Origin: Chrysomallon squamiferum
Lineage: Eukaryota; Mollusca; Gastropoda; Neomphalida; Peltospiridae
NCBI GenBank assembly: GCA_012295275.1
Contig: CM022667.1
Span: 16,324,488 to 16,388,487 of the forward strand
Reading direction: 5' to 3'
Length of the DNA: 64,000 bases
The notes below the pieces were generated by a model. The model had not been told where the DNA came from and searched no databases. It saw nothing but the letters and a program-made list of their open reading frames with translations. A program made the translations under genes and the position numbers. Shown here one piece after another: positions 12,424-24,940 of the stretch (its first letter is position 1; each line of letters begins with the position of its first letter).

Positions 12424-12670
12424 GCTGGGAGCTAGTTTTAGTTATGCAGTGAAAGCGTTAAACACAGACATAAACCCACGTAATTACTGGGTTCGAATTT
12501 TACTACGGCAGCAACGGAAAGTGACGTGGTCCTCTACATTTGCCTTCGTCCTTCTTAACTTGGATCGTCAGCACCGCAGTAAAACACCGTTGCCGCTCTC
12601 CCTAATTTGCATTTATGCTATTACAGTAAATACAATTGATTAACTGACGTTTATGTTTATTATGTATCTA
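12424..12670 (+). repeat. SINE-like repeat, copy 2
   Basis: Matches copy 1 (9313-9575) from GCTGGGAGCTAG through the B-box-like GGGTTCGAATTTT and the CCGCAGTAAAACACC stretch. The 91-codon open frame across it is an accident of the repeat. Confidence 0.55.
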
Positions 12671-12985
12671 TTGTAACTCTATATCCAATAATACAGGTAT
12701 AACTTTTAAGATGCATGTTACAAACAGTCCCTGTGTTTCTTTTAAATAATAATAATAATTAATAATAATAATAATAATAATAACAATAATAATAATAAAG
12801 AATATTAAAGCATATATTATTTACTTGCATAGTAAAATAATACAATCTAAGGCAAATGTCACTGTTTCTACCACATCAGTTTGGCCCTTTCCTTAAATAT
12901 ATCGAAATTTAACAAGTGTTTCTTATTTGGGTTCCCCTTGTTCAGGAAGTATAGGCAAAATAATAAATAAATAAATAAATAAACT

Positions 12986-13215
12986 TCAAGACATAAACCC
13001 ACGTAATTACAGGGTTCGAATTTTCCTATGGAAGCGACGGAAAGTGCCGTGGTTTTCCTCAACAATTAGTCCCTCATAACTTGGACGATCTCAACCGCAG
13101 TAAAACACCGTGGCCGCCCTCCCTGATTTGCATATACGCCATTCCAGTAAGTCCAGTTGATTAATTAACGTTTATGTTTATTAGGTATCAATTTGCTACA
13201 ATGCCACGGCAAGCG
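12986..13215 (+). repeat. SINE-like repeat, copy 3 (5'-truncated)
   Basis: Starts at ACATAAACCCACGTAATTACAGG, lacking the first ~60 bp of the family. It is followed by an A-rich stretch and the segment also seen at 43210-43340. Confidence 0.55.
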
Positions 13216-13349
13216 TAGAAAAAAAGAACCCCCCCAAAAAAAAAAAAAAGCAAAAAATAAACCGCAAAGAACAGGAGCTAAGCTCGGCGGCCGCAAAATT
13301 TGCAGAGATAACGATTTTTTCAGGCATGAGTAATTAGTTATTAGTCATA

Positions 13350-16290
<2,941 letters not shown>

Positions 16291-16409
16291 CTGGTAGGCG
16301 AAGCCCGCAAGACGATCCAAGCTGGGATCGACACTTGAAATGGTCTCCGTAAACACACCACCTGATATGTTGAATATATAATACTTTACTTAAGACTAAT
16401 CAGATTACT

Positions 16410-17160
16410 ACAAATATAGTGTCACTTGTGTGTATTGTGCAATCATGTGTCTGTCTGCGTGTGCTTTATTCATTACGGCAATGTTCATCTGCACTTGAAA
16501 TATTGTTCCGCTGTCGAGTCGTATTTCTTCCAAACATTGTCCGAGCAAAAGCGAATATACAGCCTTTAGAGTTGATCTCAAAGCATAATGCTGCTCAGCA
16601 CATCTAATCTGCAAAGTCCACGACAATGTGATGGTGGCATTTGCAGAATATATTTATTGACATTCGAATAATTCTCTGTACTTCAACGAAACATATTAAC
16701 TTGTTTCAAGCTGTCATCTTGTCGAACTATTGACAGAAAAGTCTTCGGACAATATATTAAGTTTTTGATCTGAATAGAAATAATAACTGTAAGCCACCCT
16801 GAGATGGTGTCTGAGAAAATCGTCAGACATCTGCTCATCTTGTAAGTCAAACTGAGATCTTGGGTTTGGTTGGAATGCTGAGGCAAGATAGAATTTAAAA
16901 ACTCTGAGCTCGGCAGCCTCTGTGTGTTCAAAGCTCTTTTAGTACGAGTTAGTCACATGAACGTGGTTTGAATTAGATATTGGCCGTAATATAGCTACGA
17001 GCTTCAGCAATGTCAGTGACGTGGTTGAAAACTTCATAAAAAACAAGTTGTATTGGATCCCTAATTAAACCCAACCCTCCAGTCCCTGAACTGTAAATAA
17101 AATGACAATTCAAAGCCATACACACATCCGACCATCCATCCATCCATCCATACATATATA
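16410..17160. repeat. Left inverted arm flanking the TRPV segment (T1)
   Basis: The reverse complement of this block aligns with 23520-24215 over roughly its full length. Matches include CTTGCCTCA/TAAATTCTATCTTGCC, ACAAGATGAGCAGATCT, TTCGACAAGAT and the GACATTGCTG stretch. The inner end is a (CATC)n run matching the (GGAT)n run of the other arm. The arms are clearly diverged, so this is old. Minus-strand frames of 72 and 82 codons in this arm are not kept open in the other arm. No product is recognised. Confidence 0.7.
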
Positions 17161-17327
17161 TTTAGATACATGCATATATACATGCATACAGAGATACATA
17201 GATGCATACATACGCACATACATACATATATTACTACATTTGGATATTACTTTTCATTACATTTTGATGATGTTTTAAAATTTGAAATCGTCTTTTATTT
17301 TCTGGAGTAACGTTTCAGAATTTTATA

Positions 17328-17399
<72 letters not shown>

Positions 17400-17430
17400 G
17401 ACCCATAGATAGATAGATAGATAGATTTCA
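17160..17430. repeat. Microsatellite cluster (CATA, CA, TA, GATA)
   Basis: A run of CATA-type tetranucleotides, (CA)n at about 17330-17372, (TA)n at 17373-17399 and (GATA)n at 17405-17427, separated by short unique DNA. Confidence 0.9.
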
Positions 17431-18040
17431 TTGTACATTTCGGTGCAAATTCAGTAACTCGCAGCGATAGCCAGCAAAACAAAATCTAAACTAAATAATT
17501 TACAAAAAGTAATAATCTGCAAATCAATTATTAACATGACTTATCAGATAGAATTTCATCCTGTAAATGTATACATACATACATACATATATACAAACAT
17601 ACATACATACATATACTGACACACAAACACATAGACACAGAAACAGAAATAAACATAACACAAATAGACACAAATATACACAAACGTACATATACATGCA
17701 CACGTAAACACACACATACACACACAAACGAAAACAGACACACAAAAATACACCTTATATTATCATTTTCGTTTTGCAGTGAATGAGACAACATTCAGAG
17801 ATAGAAGTTACAACACTTTTTATTTCTGAATAATAATACTTGTAAGAAGACAAAAATATGAAATCACAAAAAAACACCTCACAATATATATACGTTAAGT
17901 GGTATCCGTTTTCTAAAATACTGATTTATAAATATATCCTTATTAGATTTAATATAGTATATTTTAATATAATTATAATTAACATTACGGATAATTGAAA
18001 AAAAAAAACAAATTATTAAATAATTTAGAAATTACTGATG
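17430..18040 (+). repeat. T-segment block shared with 46050-46600 and 37350-38470
   Basis: Starts near GGTGCAAATTCAGTAAC and contains AATACTTGTAAGAAGACAAAAA. Both are found in the same order at 46067/46378 and 37371/38217. It is non-coding and AT-rich, and it defines three copies of this part of the T segment. Confidence 0.75.
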
Positions 18041-18424
18041 GATATGGATAATGTCTGTATAAATAACCACCAGAAAAATATGTATGTATGTATGTGTATA
18101 ATATGTTTTAACTTATTAATAAAAAAAAATATATATACATATACCACACTGTTACATTATTCTACATTGTATGGTGTGTTAACTATAAAATAAAACAATA
18201 TATATAATTATCTTCCACAGTCAGAAACTTAAAAAACAAGAAGAAAAAAGGGAGTAAGAAAAGAAGCTGATAATAAAAATATAATATTGTAATAAAACTA
18301 ATTAGTAATAAGTTATGGATATGGATAATATAAGGTCAGTATCAAAAACTGCAATAACAAATACCACACTCTTACATTATTCTATATTAAACAGTATGTA
18401 TCCACAGAAAAAAGAAAAAAGTAG

Positions 18425-18465
<41 letters not shown>

Positions 18466-18971
18466 ATTAAAAAAAAAGAAAAAAGAAGACTTAAGGAATG
18501 CTTTCAATCAACAGCTTTTTATGACATATAATAGTGTGTTCTCATCCAGATCAGAATTATCACTATATCTAATTATCTTCACTGATAGCAAACAGTTAGA
18601 GACTTAAGAATAAATAAAAAAAAAAAAAAAAAGATGATAATAAAAATATAATATTGTAAGAAAACTAATTATGCCTAATTAAAAAACAAATTAGTAATTA
18701 GTAATGGATATAGATAATATAAGTTCTGTATATATAACTACAACAAACAATATCACAAGTATGAAAGTAAAATATAAATCAAAATAGTTACAATTTACAT
18801 TTAGAATAATAGATTCACTGTATTAAAAACAGCAATAAAAAAACCAAAAATAGATAGAAAAACAAACGTAAAAATGTTTTTAAATTGTTACAACATATAA
18901 TGTCAGTCATTTATAAATTAGATTATCACTATATCTAATTATCTTCCACTGACAGAAAACAGTCAGAGCCT

Positions 18972-19004
<33 letters not shown>

Positions 19005-19620
19005 AATAAATAAATAAATAAATAATATAAAAAATAATGATAATAAAAATAAAATATTTTAAGAAAACTAATTAGGCTAAATAAACAAACATATATTAAT
19101 TATTAATGCATATAGGTAATATAAGGTCTGTATAAATAACCAAAATAAAAAATACCACACTCTTACATTATTCTACAATACAATAGAAAAAAATAACAAT
19201 AATAAAAAAAATTTAAGAAAACTAATTAGGCCAAATAAACAAAAATAATTAAAAATGGATTATAAGGTCTGTATAAATAACTACAATAAAAAATGCAACA
19301 CTCTTACATCATTCTATAATGTATAGCACGTAAAATATAAAACAAAGCAGTCACTATTTACATATAAAAGAATGAATCCACTGTATTTAAAAAAAATAAT
19401 AATAATAAAAAAATAAAATAAAAATATGCAATTAATATTTTGTTAGAACATAAAATGTTGTCAGCAATCTACAAAACAGAATTTGCACTATATATAATTA
19501 TCTTCCCTGCTACAAAATACCTGAACAGTAAAAAAGAAGATGATAATGAAAATACAATAATTTAAAAATAAAGCATAAGTCTAAATGTTAACATTTCAAA
19601 TATGCAATAATGGAAATAGT
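18040..19620. repeat. Degenerate tandem array, about 270-400 bp period
   Basis: The phrases GGATATGGATAATATAAGG, ACCACACTCTTACATTATTCTA and ATCTTCCACTG recur in the same order several times. Starts of units are near 18042, 18315, 18707, 19107 and 19255, separated by poly-A tracts (for example 18424-18463, 18969-19001). The sister array is at 46600-47830. No coding frame is present. It looks like an old AT-rich minisatellite. Confidence 0.7.
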
Positions 19621-19870
19621 TTCTCTAAATTTTGCATAATATTAACAGAAACATCCTATGCATTCTATTTAAAACATAAAATACGTGTGACTTATATTTA
19701 TATTTAGATCAATGAGTACATCATTACTATAATATAACCAAATGTTTACTGACACTTAGCTGTAAAGGTACTACGGATAGGTGTGCAGAAATATAAATGT
19801 CAGCTTTCAGGATAGACCTGTTATCTTTGGTCTCATTTTTGCTCCATTAAGATGAGTTCAAAATATCCTG

Positions 19871-20077
19871 TTACAGGCTTTGCTCAGGGTTTCTTAAATC
19901 TGCCACTGTAAAACACGTTGTCTTCTTTATTAATTCTGCCACTGTAAACACGTTGTCTTCTTTATTTTCTATTACTGATTTGTCTGCTTTAAAATATAAT
20001 TTGTAAGTAGGTAAAGTCAGTTGCCTTCTGAAAGGCATAGTATTCTTCAGGATATCCTTTCTATTTAAAATATTCAA
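19871..20077 (-). CDS. Small uncharacterised open frame, conserved in the sister copy
   Basis: A 68-codon minus-strand frame downstream of the TRPV ORF. Its core YKLYFKADKSVIENKEDN has a close counterpart, YNVYFKRDKSVIENKKDN, in frame at 48627-48795. The third, gene-less copy at about 38800-38870 gives YKLYFKTDKSIIEF then a stop. A 34-bp tandem duplication around 19900-19965 lengthens this copy. It could be a C-terminal exon of a gene on the minus strand, or chance conservation of recently duplicated DNA. No family is recognised and no convincing splice acceptor was found. Confidence 0.25.
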   Translation of the reverse strand: MNILNRKDILKNTMPFRRQLTLPTYKLYFKADKSVIENKEDNVFTVAELIKKTTCFTVADLRNPEQSL

Positions 20078-20721
20078 GGAATTTTTCAGTGTTAACCACT
20101 AAACACTGCAATAAACTTCTGAAACTTAATTCAGTAAAACATATTTCCTAGCAATAACTGCATCAAAATACAATTCATTCAGCAGTCATTTAACACAAAA
20201 ACATAGAAAATAATCTACACATATAATTTGTAAACATTAATTTTGTTTGTTATTAGTTCTATTATTATTGTCATTGTATAGTTTGTTTTTATGTTCTAAA
20301 GGGTACTTATTGAAATCATACAGATGGAAGGTTAGTTGTAGTTTACTGAAAATTCACAAATATTTAATGATATTGTTCTATATCAAGACAATTAACACAT
20401 AATTATTATTCCCTTTTTAATTTCACAGAGTTTGTTTTTATATGCGATTTTGGGTCATATTTAATTCAACCTTTACAATATTAAAAGTGTGTACATATCA
20501 TTATTTATTTATGCAATCTGTATCCTGTCCAGGACTTTGTCCGACTTTAGCACGATTTATTTTGCATAATTTGTTGGTTTTGTTTTCTTTTTCATTTCTT
20601 TCTGTCTCTACCTGATTTCGTGTCAGTTTATTTGAACATTTAATGTAGTCTGTTTGCAGGGAATTAAGTTTAATAAAATATCTGACTTCACGAGTGTTTT
20701 CCTTCTGTTCGATATTTGAAC
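20078..20721. other. Downstream flank of the TRPV gene
   Basis: AT-rich, with no gene of its own. On the minus strand, 20500-20720 still carries the former C-terminal tail of the TRPV protein out of frame (compare 49112-49330), so the original stop codon was near 20500. AATAAA-type signals on the minus strand near 20500-20560 could serve for polyadenylation. Confidence 0.5.
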
Positions 20722-22737
20722 TTATCTTTTTTTTATTCTAATACATATCATCATGAATTGAAGAAATATACGCTCTATGAAAAGAATTATTGAAAGCCTC
20801 TGCATCTTCCATTGCATGACTTTATCTTTTGATATAAGAGCACATGTTTGTGTCATCATAGCAATGAGGGCACTGAACATCAAGACGTAAGTGAGAATGA
20901 CAAAGAGAATAACAAGAGTTGTGGCCAACCAAGGCACACTTGCTTCACTGAGCACAGTCAGTTCAGGCAAACCCAGCATCATGTTAAATAAAGTTAACAT
21001 AGTCATCTGAAAACTCTGAAAATTCTCAGAATTGGTACATACCACAGAATTGTTACTTCCCATAGAAGAGTCACATGTTATGATAGTTGGAACAAAGAGC
21101 ATGTAAACCATTGTTGTAAAAGACAGATATTCGATCAATATAATGACCGAAAAGCGAATGAAATCACTGAATAAAACTTTTTGTATCATCACGGTGAAAA
21201 AGCTGAATTTTTTAAAACCTCTAAGGAAAAATATGAGGAACCAGGATCCAATAAGGACTGAAAGGATTATAAGGTAGGCTGAACCAGGCTGGATGAAGTA
21301 CCAGACAGCGTCTACAAAAGTTGATAGTGAAAACAATACCAGCAAAAGATGGTATGTCCCATTGTAATGGATCCTTTTGAAATTCCAATATTTTCCATGA
21401 TAAAGACATGTTCCTTCCATCAGCAAATATAATATAGGAATAATCAAATTTAAGGAACTGATTGCAGTAACAAAATTTGTTTCAGTTTGTGATGAAGTTT
21501 GATTGTTCCCTGATGTCGAATCTGTATGTTGTTCAGTTCTTAAAATGGCATATGATGCAATCCCAGTGATATATATGAGGTGGAAAATTCCCCACAAATA
21601 GTAATACAACCTGTACTGAGACCATTTTTTCTCTACAACCTTTCTAATGACTGGATGTTTTACAAATTCAAATGCTGTTTCAGTGTCTAGTTCGCTTATT
21701 CTTTCTAGGACCCCTTTGATTTCACTCACATTTATAGTTTTGTTTTCACTGACATTTCTTATACATCTTGAAGATTTCTCCGAAAATATACCAGAACACA
21801 GGAACGATGTCTCTTCGTCATGAAACCAACACGTCAGTGAAAGAGTATCTATTTCAGTTATATCATACCGTTTCTTGTCGAATACACTACTGTGTTTATC
21901 AAGTCTGCAGTAAACATCTTCTAAATTTATAATGTGGTCAAATATTTCTGTTTGACCTAGTTGGCTTGCCAGTAGTAATGGAGTTAGTTTTTCTTTATTT
22001 AGGTAAAACCAGACAACAACTGGATCACTTTCTTCATCAACTCCTTTCTTGTCTAGATAGGCGTTAAGGTATTCCATCATTTGAATAACCTTTTTTTCAT
22101 TATTAGGATGACAAGCTGAATATTTCACAAGAGAATGGAAAACTGTATCACCACAGGTATTGCGAACTGCTATTTTAGCACCGTTGTCAATGAGCAACTT
22201 GACCATTTGTTCGTCAAAATTCAGGGCTGCCACGGAAAGTGGAAGCTCTCCCATCATAGCTGTGTATCTAAAGCGACTGCCAATGGCACAACTACTCAGC
22301 AGGTCAGTCTTTGTATCTTCATTTTCAAGCATAGCTTTTACAGCTTTAATATTTTGTTTGCTAATTGCAATGTGAAGAGCTGTCTGCCTTTCATATTCAC
22401 CAGTTCTATTCTCTGTTAGAAGACTCGGGCAGAGAGAAACAATCTTTTTAACTAAATCATCACCGTCTTCATATTTAGTTATCAGATGAAGTAAGGTTTT
22501 ACCTTTTTTACTACTTGATTTCTCCTGTTTGTCTTTACATTTAGTTATCAGATGAAGTAAGGTTTCACATTTTTCACTATTTTTCCTCTCCTGTTTGTCT
22601 TTTCTTTGATAACGGTAATCCGCCAACTGTTTTTTACAGTCACTACTTGTTTCAATCTCATTAAGTTTTTTCATCACTTCATCATGTCTAAAATTAATTA
22701 TGTCCTCTGCAAGCTTTTCCATTTCTGAATCGCACAT
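20722..22737 (-). CDS. TRPV-like cation channel, copy 1
   Basis: A 671-residue, single-exon ORF. The N-terminal half has ankyrin repeats (about 79-97, 117-140, 163-186, 195-207, 250-271), including GELPLSVAALN at 163-173 and GDTVFHSLV, both typical of the TRPV ankyrin domain. The membrane half has S1 ~373-398, S2 ~421-441, S3 ~460-481, S4 ~484-506, S5 ~529-549, a pore loop with LGLPE at 588-592, S6 ~603-628 and a TRP box (QWKMQRL, from 642). TRPV channels are tetrameric plasma-membrane, usually calcium-permeable, cation channels used in sensation. Oddities are the absence of introns, a ~23-residue tandem duplication at about 46-91, a long S5-pore loop with Cys555 and Cys567, and a filter unlike the usual GMGD. 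The C-terminus stops early: indels near 20720-20790 remove a basic tail that the sister copy retains. The start chosen is the first ATG, matching the sister. The channel core looks intact; whether it is expressed is unknown. Confidence 0.85.
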   Translation of the reverse strand: MCDSEMEKLAEDIINFRHDEVMKKLNEIETSSDCKKQLADYRYQRKDKQERKNSEKCETLLHLITKCKDKQEKSSSKKGKTLLHLITKYEDGDDLVKKIVSLCPSLLTENRTGEYERQTALHIAISKQNIKAVKAMLENEDTKTDLLSSCAIGSRFRYTAMMGELPLSVAALNFDEQMVKLLIDNGAKIAVRNTCGDTVFHSLVKYSACHPNNEKKVIQMMEYLNAYLDKKGVDEESDPVVVWFYLNKEKLTPLLLASQLGQTEIFDHIINLEDVYCRLDKHSSVFDKKRYDITEIDTLSLTCWFHDEETSFLCSGIFSEKSSRCIRNVSENKTINVSEIKGVLERISELDTETAFEFVKHPVIRKVVEKKWSQYRLYYYLWGIFHLIYITGIASYAILRTEQHTDSTSGNNQTSSQTETNFVTAISSLNLIIPILYLLMEGTCLYHGKYWNFKRIHYNGTYHLLLVLFSLSTFVDAVWYFIQPGSAYLIILSVLIGSWFLIFFLRGFKKFSFFTVMIQKVLFSDFIRFSVIILIEYLSFTTMVYMLFVPTIITCDSSMGSNNSVVCTNSENFQSFQMTMLTLFNMMLGLPELTVLSEASVPWLATTLVILFVILTYVLMFSALIAMMTQTCALISKDKVMQWKMQRLSIILFIERIFLQFMMICIRIKKR
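22477..22605 (-). repeat. Short tandem duplication inside the TRPV ORF
   Basis: Two adjacent copies of a ~69 bp segment, each encoding a KDKQE...TLLHLITK motif. The sister gene has one. The copy is in frame, so it lengthens the region before the first ankyrin repeat without breaking the protein. Confidence 0.75.
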
Positions 22738-23400
22738 TTCAAATAGTAGTATATTAGTTACACTAAATTCAAATTTGTTTTAAAAATGCATGATGTATGC
22801 CGCCATGCAGCCTCTTCAGCAGCGTTTAGAAAAGTATTATTTGAATTGATTTTCTTTCAGTCAGTTCTATTTCTTCACAGAACATATTCTTAAGAGCTTA
22901 GATTATACCTAAACTTCATGTATTTGTTTTATTTCCAAACTTGTAAATGTTAAGCTGAACTAACACTTGGTCAGATATACTGACGGTCCTCTAATTTTCA
23001 TTAAACAGAAATTCTTATAGATGTTATTTTTTGTTTTTAAACGTATTATCTTCATCTGATTTTAATATGCTTTTGTTGCTTCATTTTATAATATTTATTA
23101 TTTTTATTTTTAATATTTTGATGTGATTCAGATCAATGTTTATGGTAGAAATATGTTTCAGATGTCATTTCCTTTCCAAGAATATTGACCTGAAAGACAA
23201 TAACAACAATATTAATACATTTTTGTGTATGCCTGTCAATTAGAAGGAACATAATTTGATATTTTGAAATACACTTTAATAAAACATCCTGAAAATATAA
23301 AAAACATTAATAATAAAATGTGGTAATATATGTTTGTGCATGGATGTAAATGTCTATGTATCCATGTATGTATGTACGTACGTACGTATGTATGTATGCA
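22738..23400. other. 5' flank of TRPV copy 1
   Basis: Matches 51253-51830 at many points (for example GCATGATGTATGCCG near 22788 and TATTTTTAATATTTTGATGT near 23105), so the gene was copied with its flank as DNA. No TATA box or initiator stands out in this AT-rich sequence. Confidence 0.6.
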
Positions 23401-23407
23401 TGCATGC

Positions 23408-23520
23408 ATGTATGTATGTATGTATGTATGTATGTATGTATGTATGGATGGATGGATGGATGGATGGATGGATGGATGGATGGATGGATGGATGGATGGA
23501 TGGATGGATGGATGGATGGA
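23408..23520. repeat. (TATG)n then (GGAT)n microsatellite
   Basis: Tetranucleotide arrays at the inner edge of the right inverted arm. Their complement, (CATC)n, is at the inner edge of the left arm near 17135-17152. They create spurious MYVC/WMDG open frames. Confidence 0.95.
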
Positions 23521-24215
23521 TGTGTGTATAGGCTTTGAGCTGTGATTATATTTAGAGCTCAGGAATTGGTGCCTTGGGTTTAATCAGAAACATTACGGAG
23601 CCGAGGCAATTTCTTTCTTATCGCGTGTTCATTCACGTCATTGACATTGCTGCAGACCGTAGCTATACTATGCCCAATAAATAATGAAAACCATGTTTAT
23701 GCAAATTACTCGCACCGAAAAAGAGGTTTGAACATCCAGCGGCTTCCGAATTTAGTGTTTTTAAATTCTATCTTGCCTCAACTTCCCAGTTAATCCCAAA
23801 ATCTCACTTGGATATACAAGATGAGCAGATCTCTAAAGCTTTTCTTAGATAAGATCTTAGAGTGGATGGACAACATCTGATCTTCGCCACAGATTTAAAG
23901 CTATTACTTCTATTCAAATCCAAAACGTAGAATATTTTCTGAAGAGCTACTTGTCAACGTTTCGACAAGATCTCAGCTCGTAACATGTTATTATGTTTCG
24001 TCGATATAAAGAGAATTATTCTATCGTCATTCATATATTTTGCCAATGCCAGCAGCACACAGACGTGGACTTTGACGTGACGAGCAGTACGTAACATCAT
24101 GCACTGACATCAACAGCAAAGGCTGTGCATTCATGTTTGCCCGCCTCCACAGACAGAAATCGACAGTAGTTTTCAGGATAATGGTGGCCGTCCACTTGTG
24201 TAAAGATATGAATAT
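23520..24215. repeat. Right inverted arm flanking the TRPV segment (T1)
   Basis: Inverted partner of 16410-17160. A shortened version is found in the sister unit at 51935-52075, paired with 44690-44850. Together the arms enclose the tandem array and the TRPV gene. Confidence 0.7.
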
Positions 24216-24249
24216 CCTCTCCTTTTTATCGAGTTTGAGGTGTATTCGA

Positions 24250-24560
24250 TGAAAATAATGAGTTGAAGAGAGAAGTGAGAATATCTAGCAAGGGAGGAAG
24301 ACGTTTGGCCAGTTCTCAGCATTATAATTACTATACATCCTTTATGATTCTGTACTATGATTGTCTATCAAGTTGTACAATCATCAAGAGGAATTAAAGA
24401 AATAATCGAGATCCAACTTGAGTAGTTTTTTCTGTGATGGTTCTATATGCACATATATACACATAGAGATACCAATCTGAGACTGGGAAAAGAACTGCAC
24501 AACAACATTTCCCTGCTTATGCGCCGTTGTACCAACCAGACGTCACAGGATGGTGCGAAT
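24250..24560 (+). repeat. Possible 5' LTR remnant or dispersed repeat next to the gypsy element
   Basis: Follows 55560-55760, which lies on the other side of the gypsy remnant in unit 2, in direct orientation: the shared order is a GAGGAATTAAAG stretch, then ATAATCGAGA, then TGAGACTGGG, then AACATTTCCCTG. The same repeat ends R2 at 31290-31450 and 62720-62860. Position on both sides of the element suggests LTRs, with the other copies as solo LTRs. This is inference: TG...CA ends and a primer-binding site were not identified. Confidence 0.4.
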
Positions 24561-24589
24561 TATTACAAGCATGGAAATTACTAACGCAA

Positions 24590-24940
24590 AGGCCTAGATA
24601 AATACATGAGATAAACAACCCTGAGTGGCGACAATTAATGGCATCTGGTAATGAAATAAATTCAAAATAAAGATTCCTGGAGAGATCATTTGTAATAAAA
24701 GAGGTAATTACTGATACATTGAAACCTAAAAGAAAGTTAGTAGAATAAATTATTTTATTATTCCACTTAATATGTAATAATGAATTTAAAGCTAAAGTAA
24801 ATCTGCATTCAAAATAATAAAAATCTGTGGAAAACCAAAAATTTAGTTCACAGAAACTATATTGTGGGCATGGCATGATTCGCTTCTTGTAATATAACAC
24901 TGAATTCCTAGCTGACTTAGACTTATTACAACTTCGCAAA
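24590..24940 (+). repeat. Leader region of the gypsy remnant, copy 1
   Basis: Matches 52210-52558 nearly throughout, from GCCTAGATAAATA to just before the gag-like ATG. Non-coding. The shared position shows that the element was already present before the segment was duplicated. Confidence 0.6.

Noticed and set aside
16408-16931. Minus-strand ORFs of 72 and 82 codons in the left inverted arm as a transposase or gag remnant
   Set aside because: Frames are not kept in the other arm and no family motif is recognised.
22135-22419. Plus-strand ORFs opposite the TRPV genes (also 22160, 50789, 50806)
   Set aside because: Antisense shadows of the ankyrin region. Conserved only because the coding strand is.
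23330-23545. MYVC/WMDG repeat protein
   Set aside because: Three overlapping frames are open at once, as expected of a tetranucleotide array.
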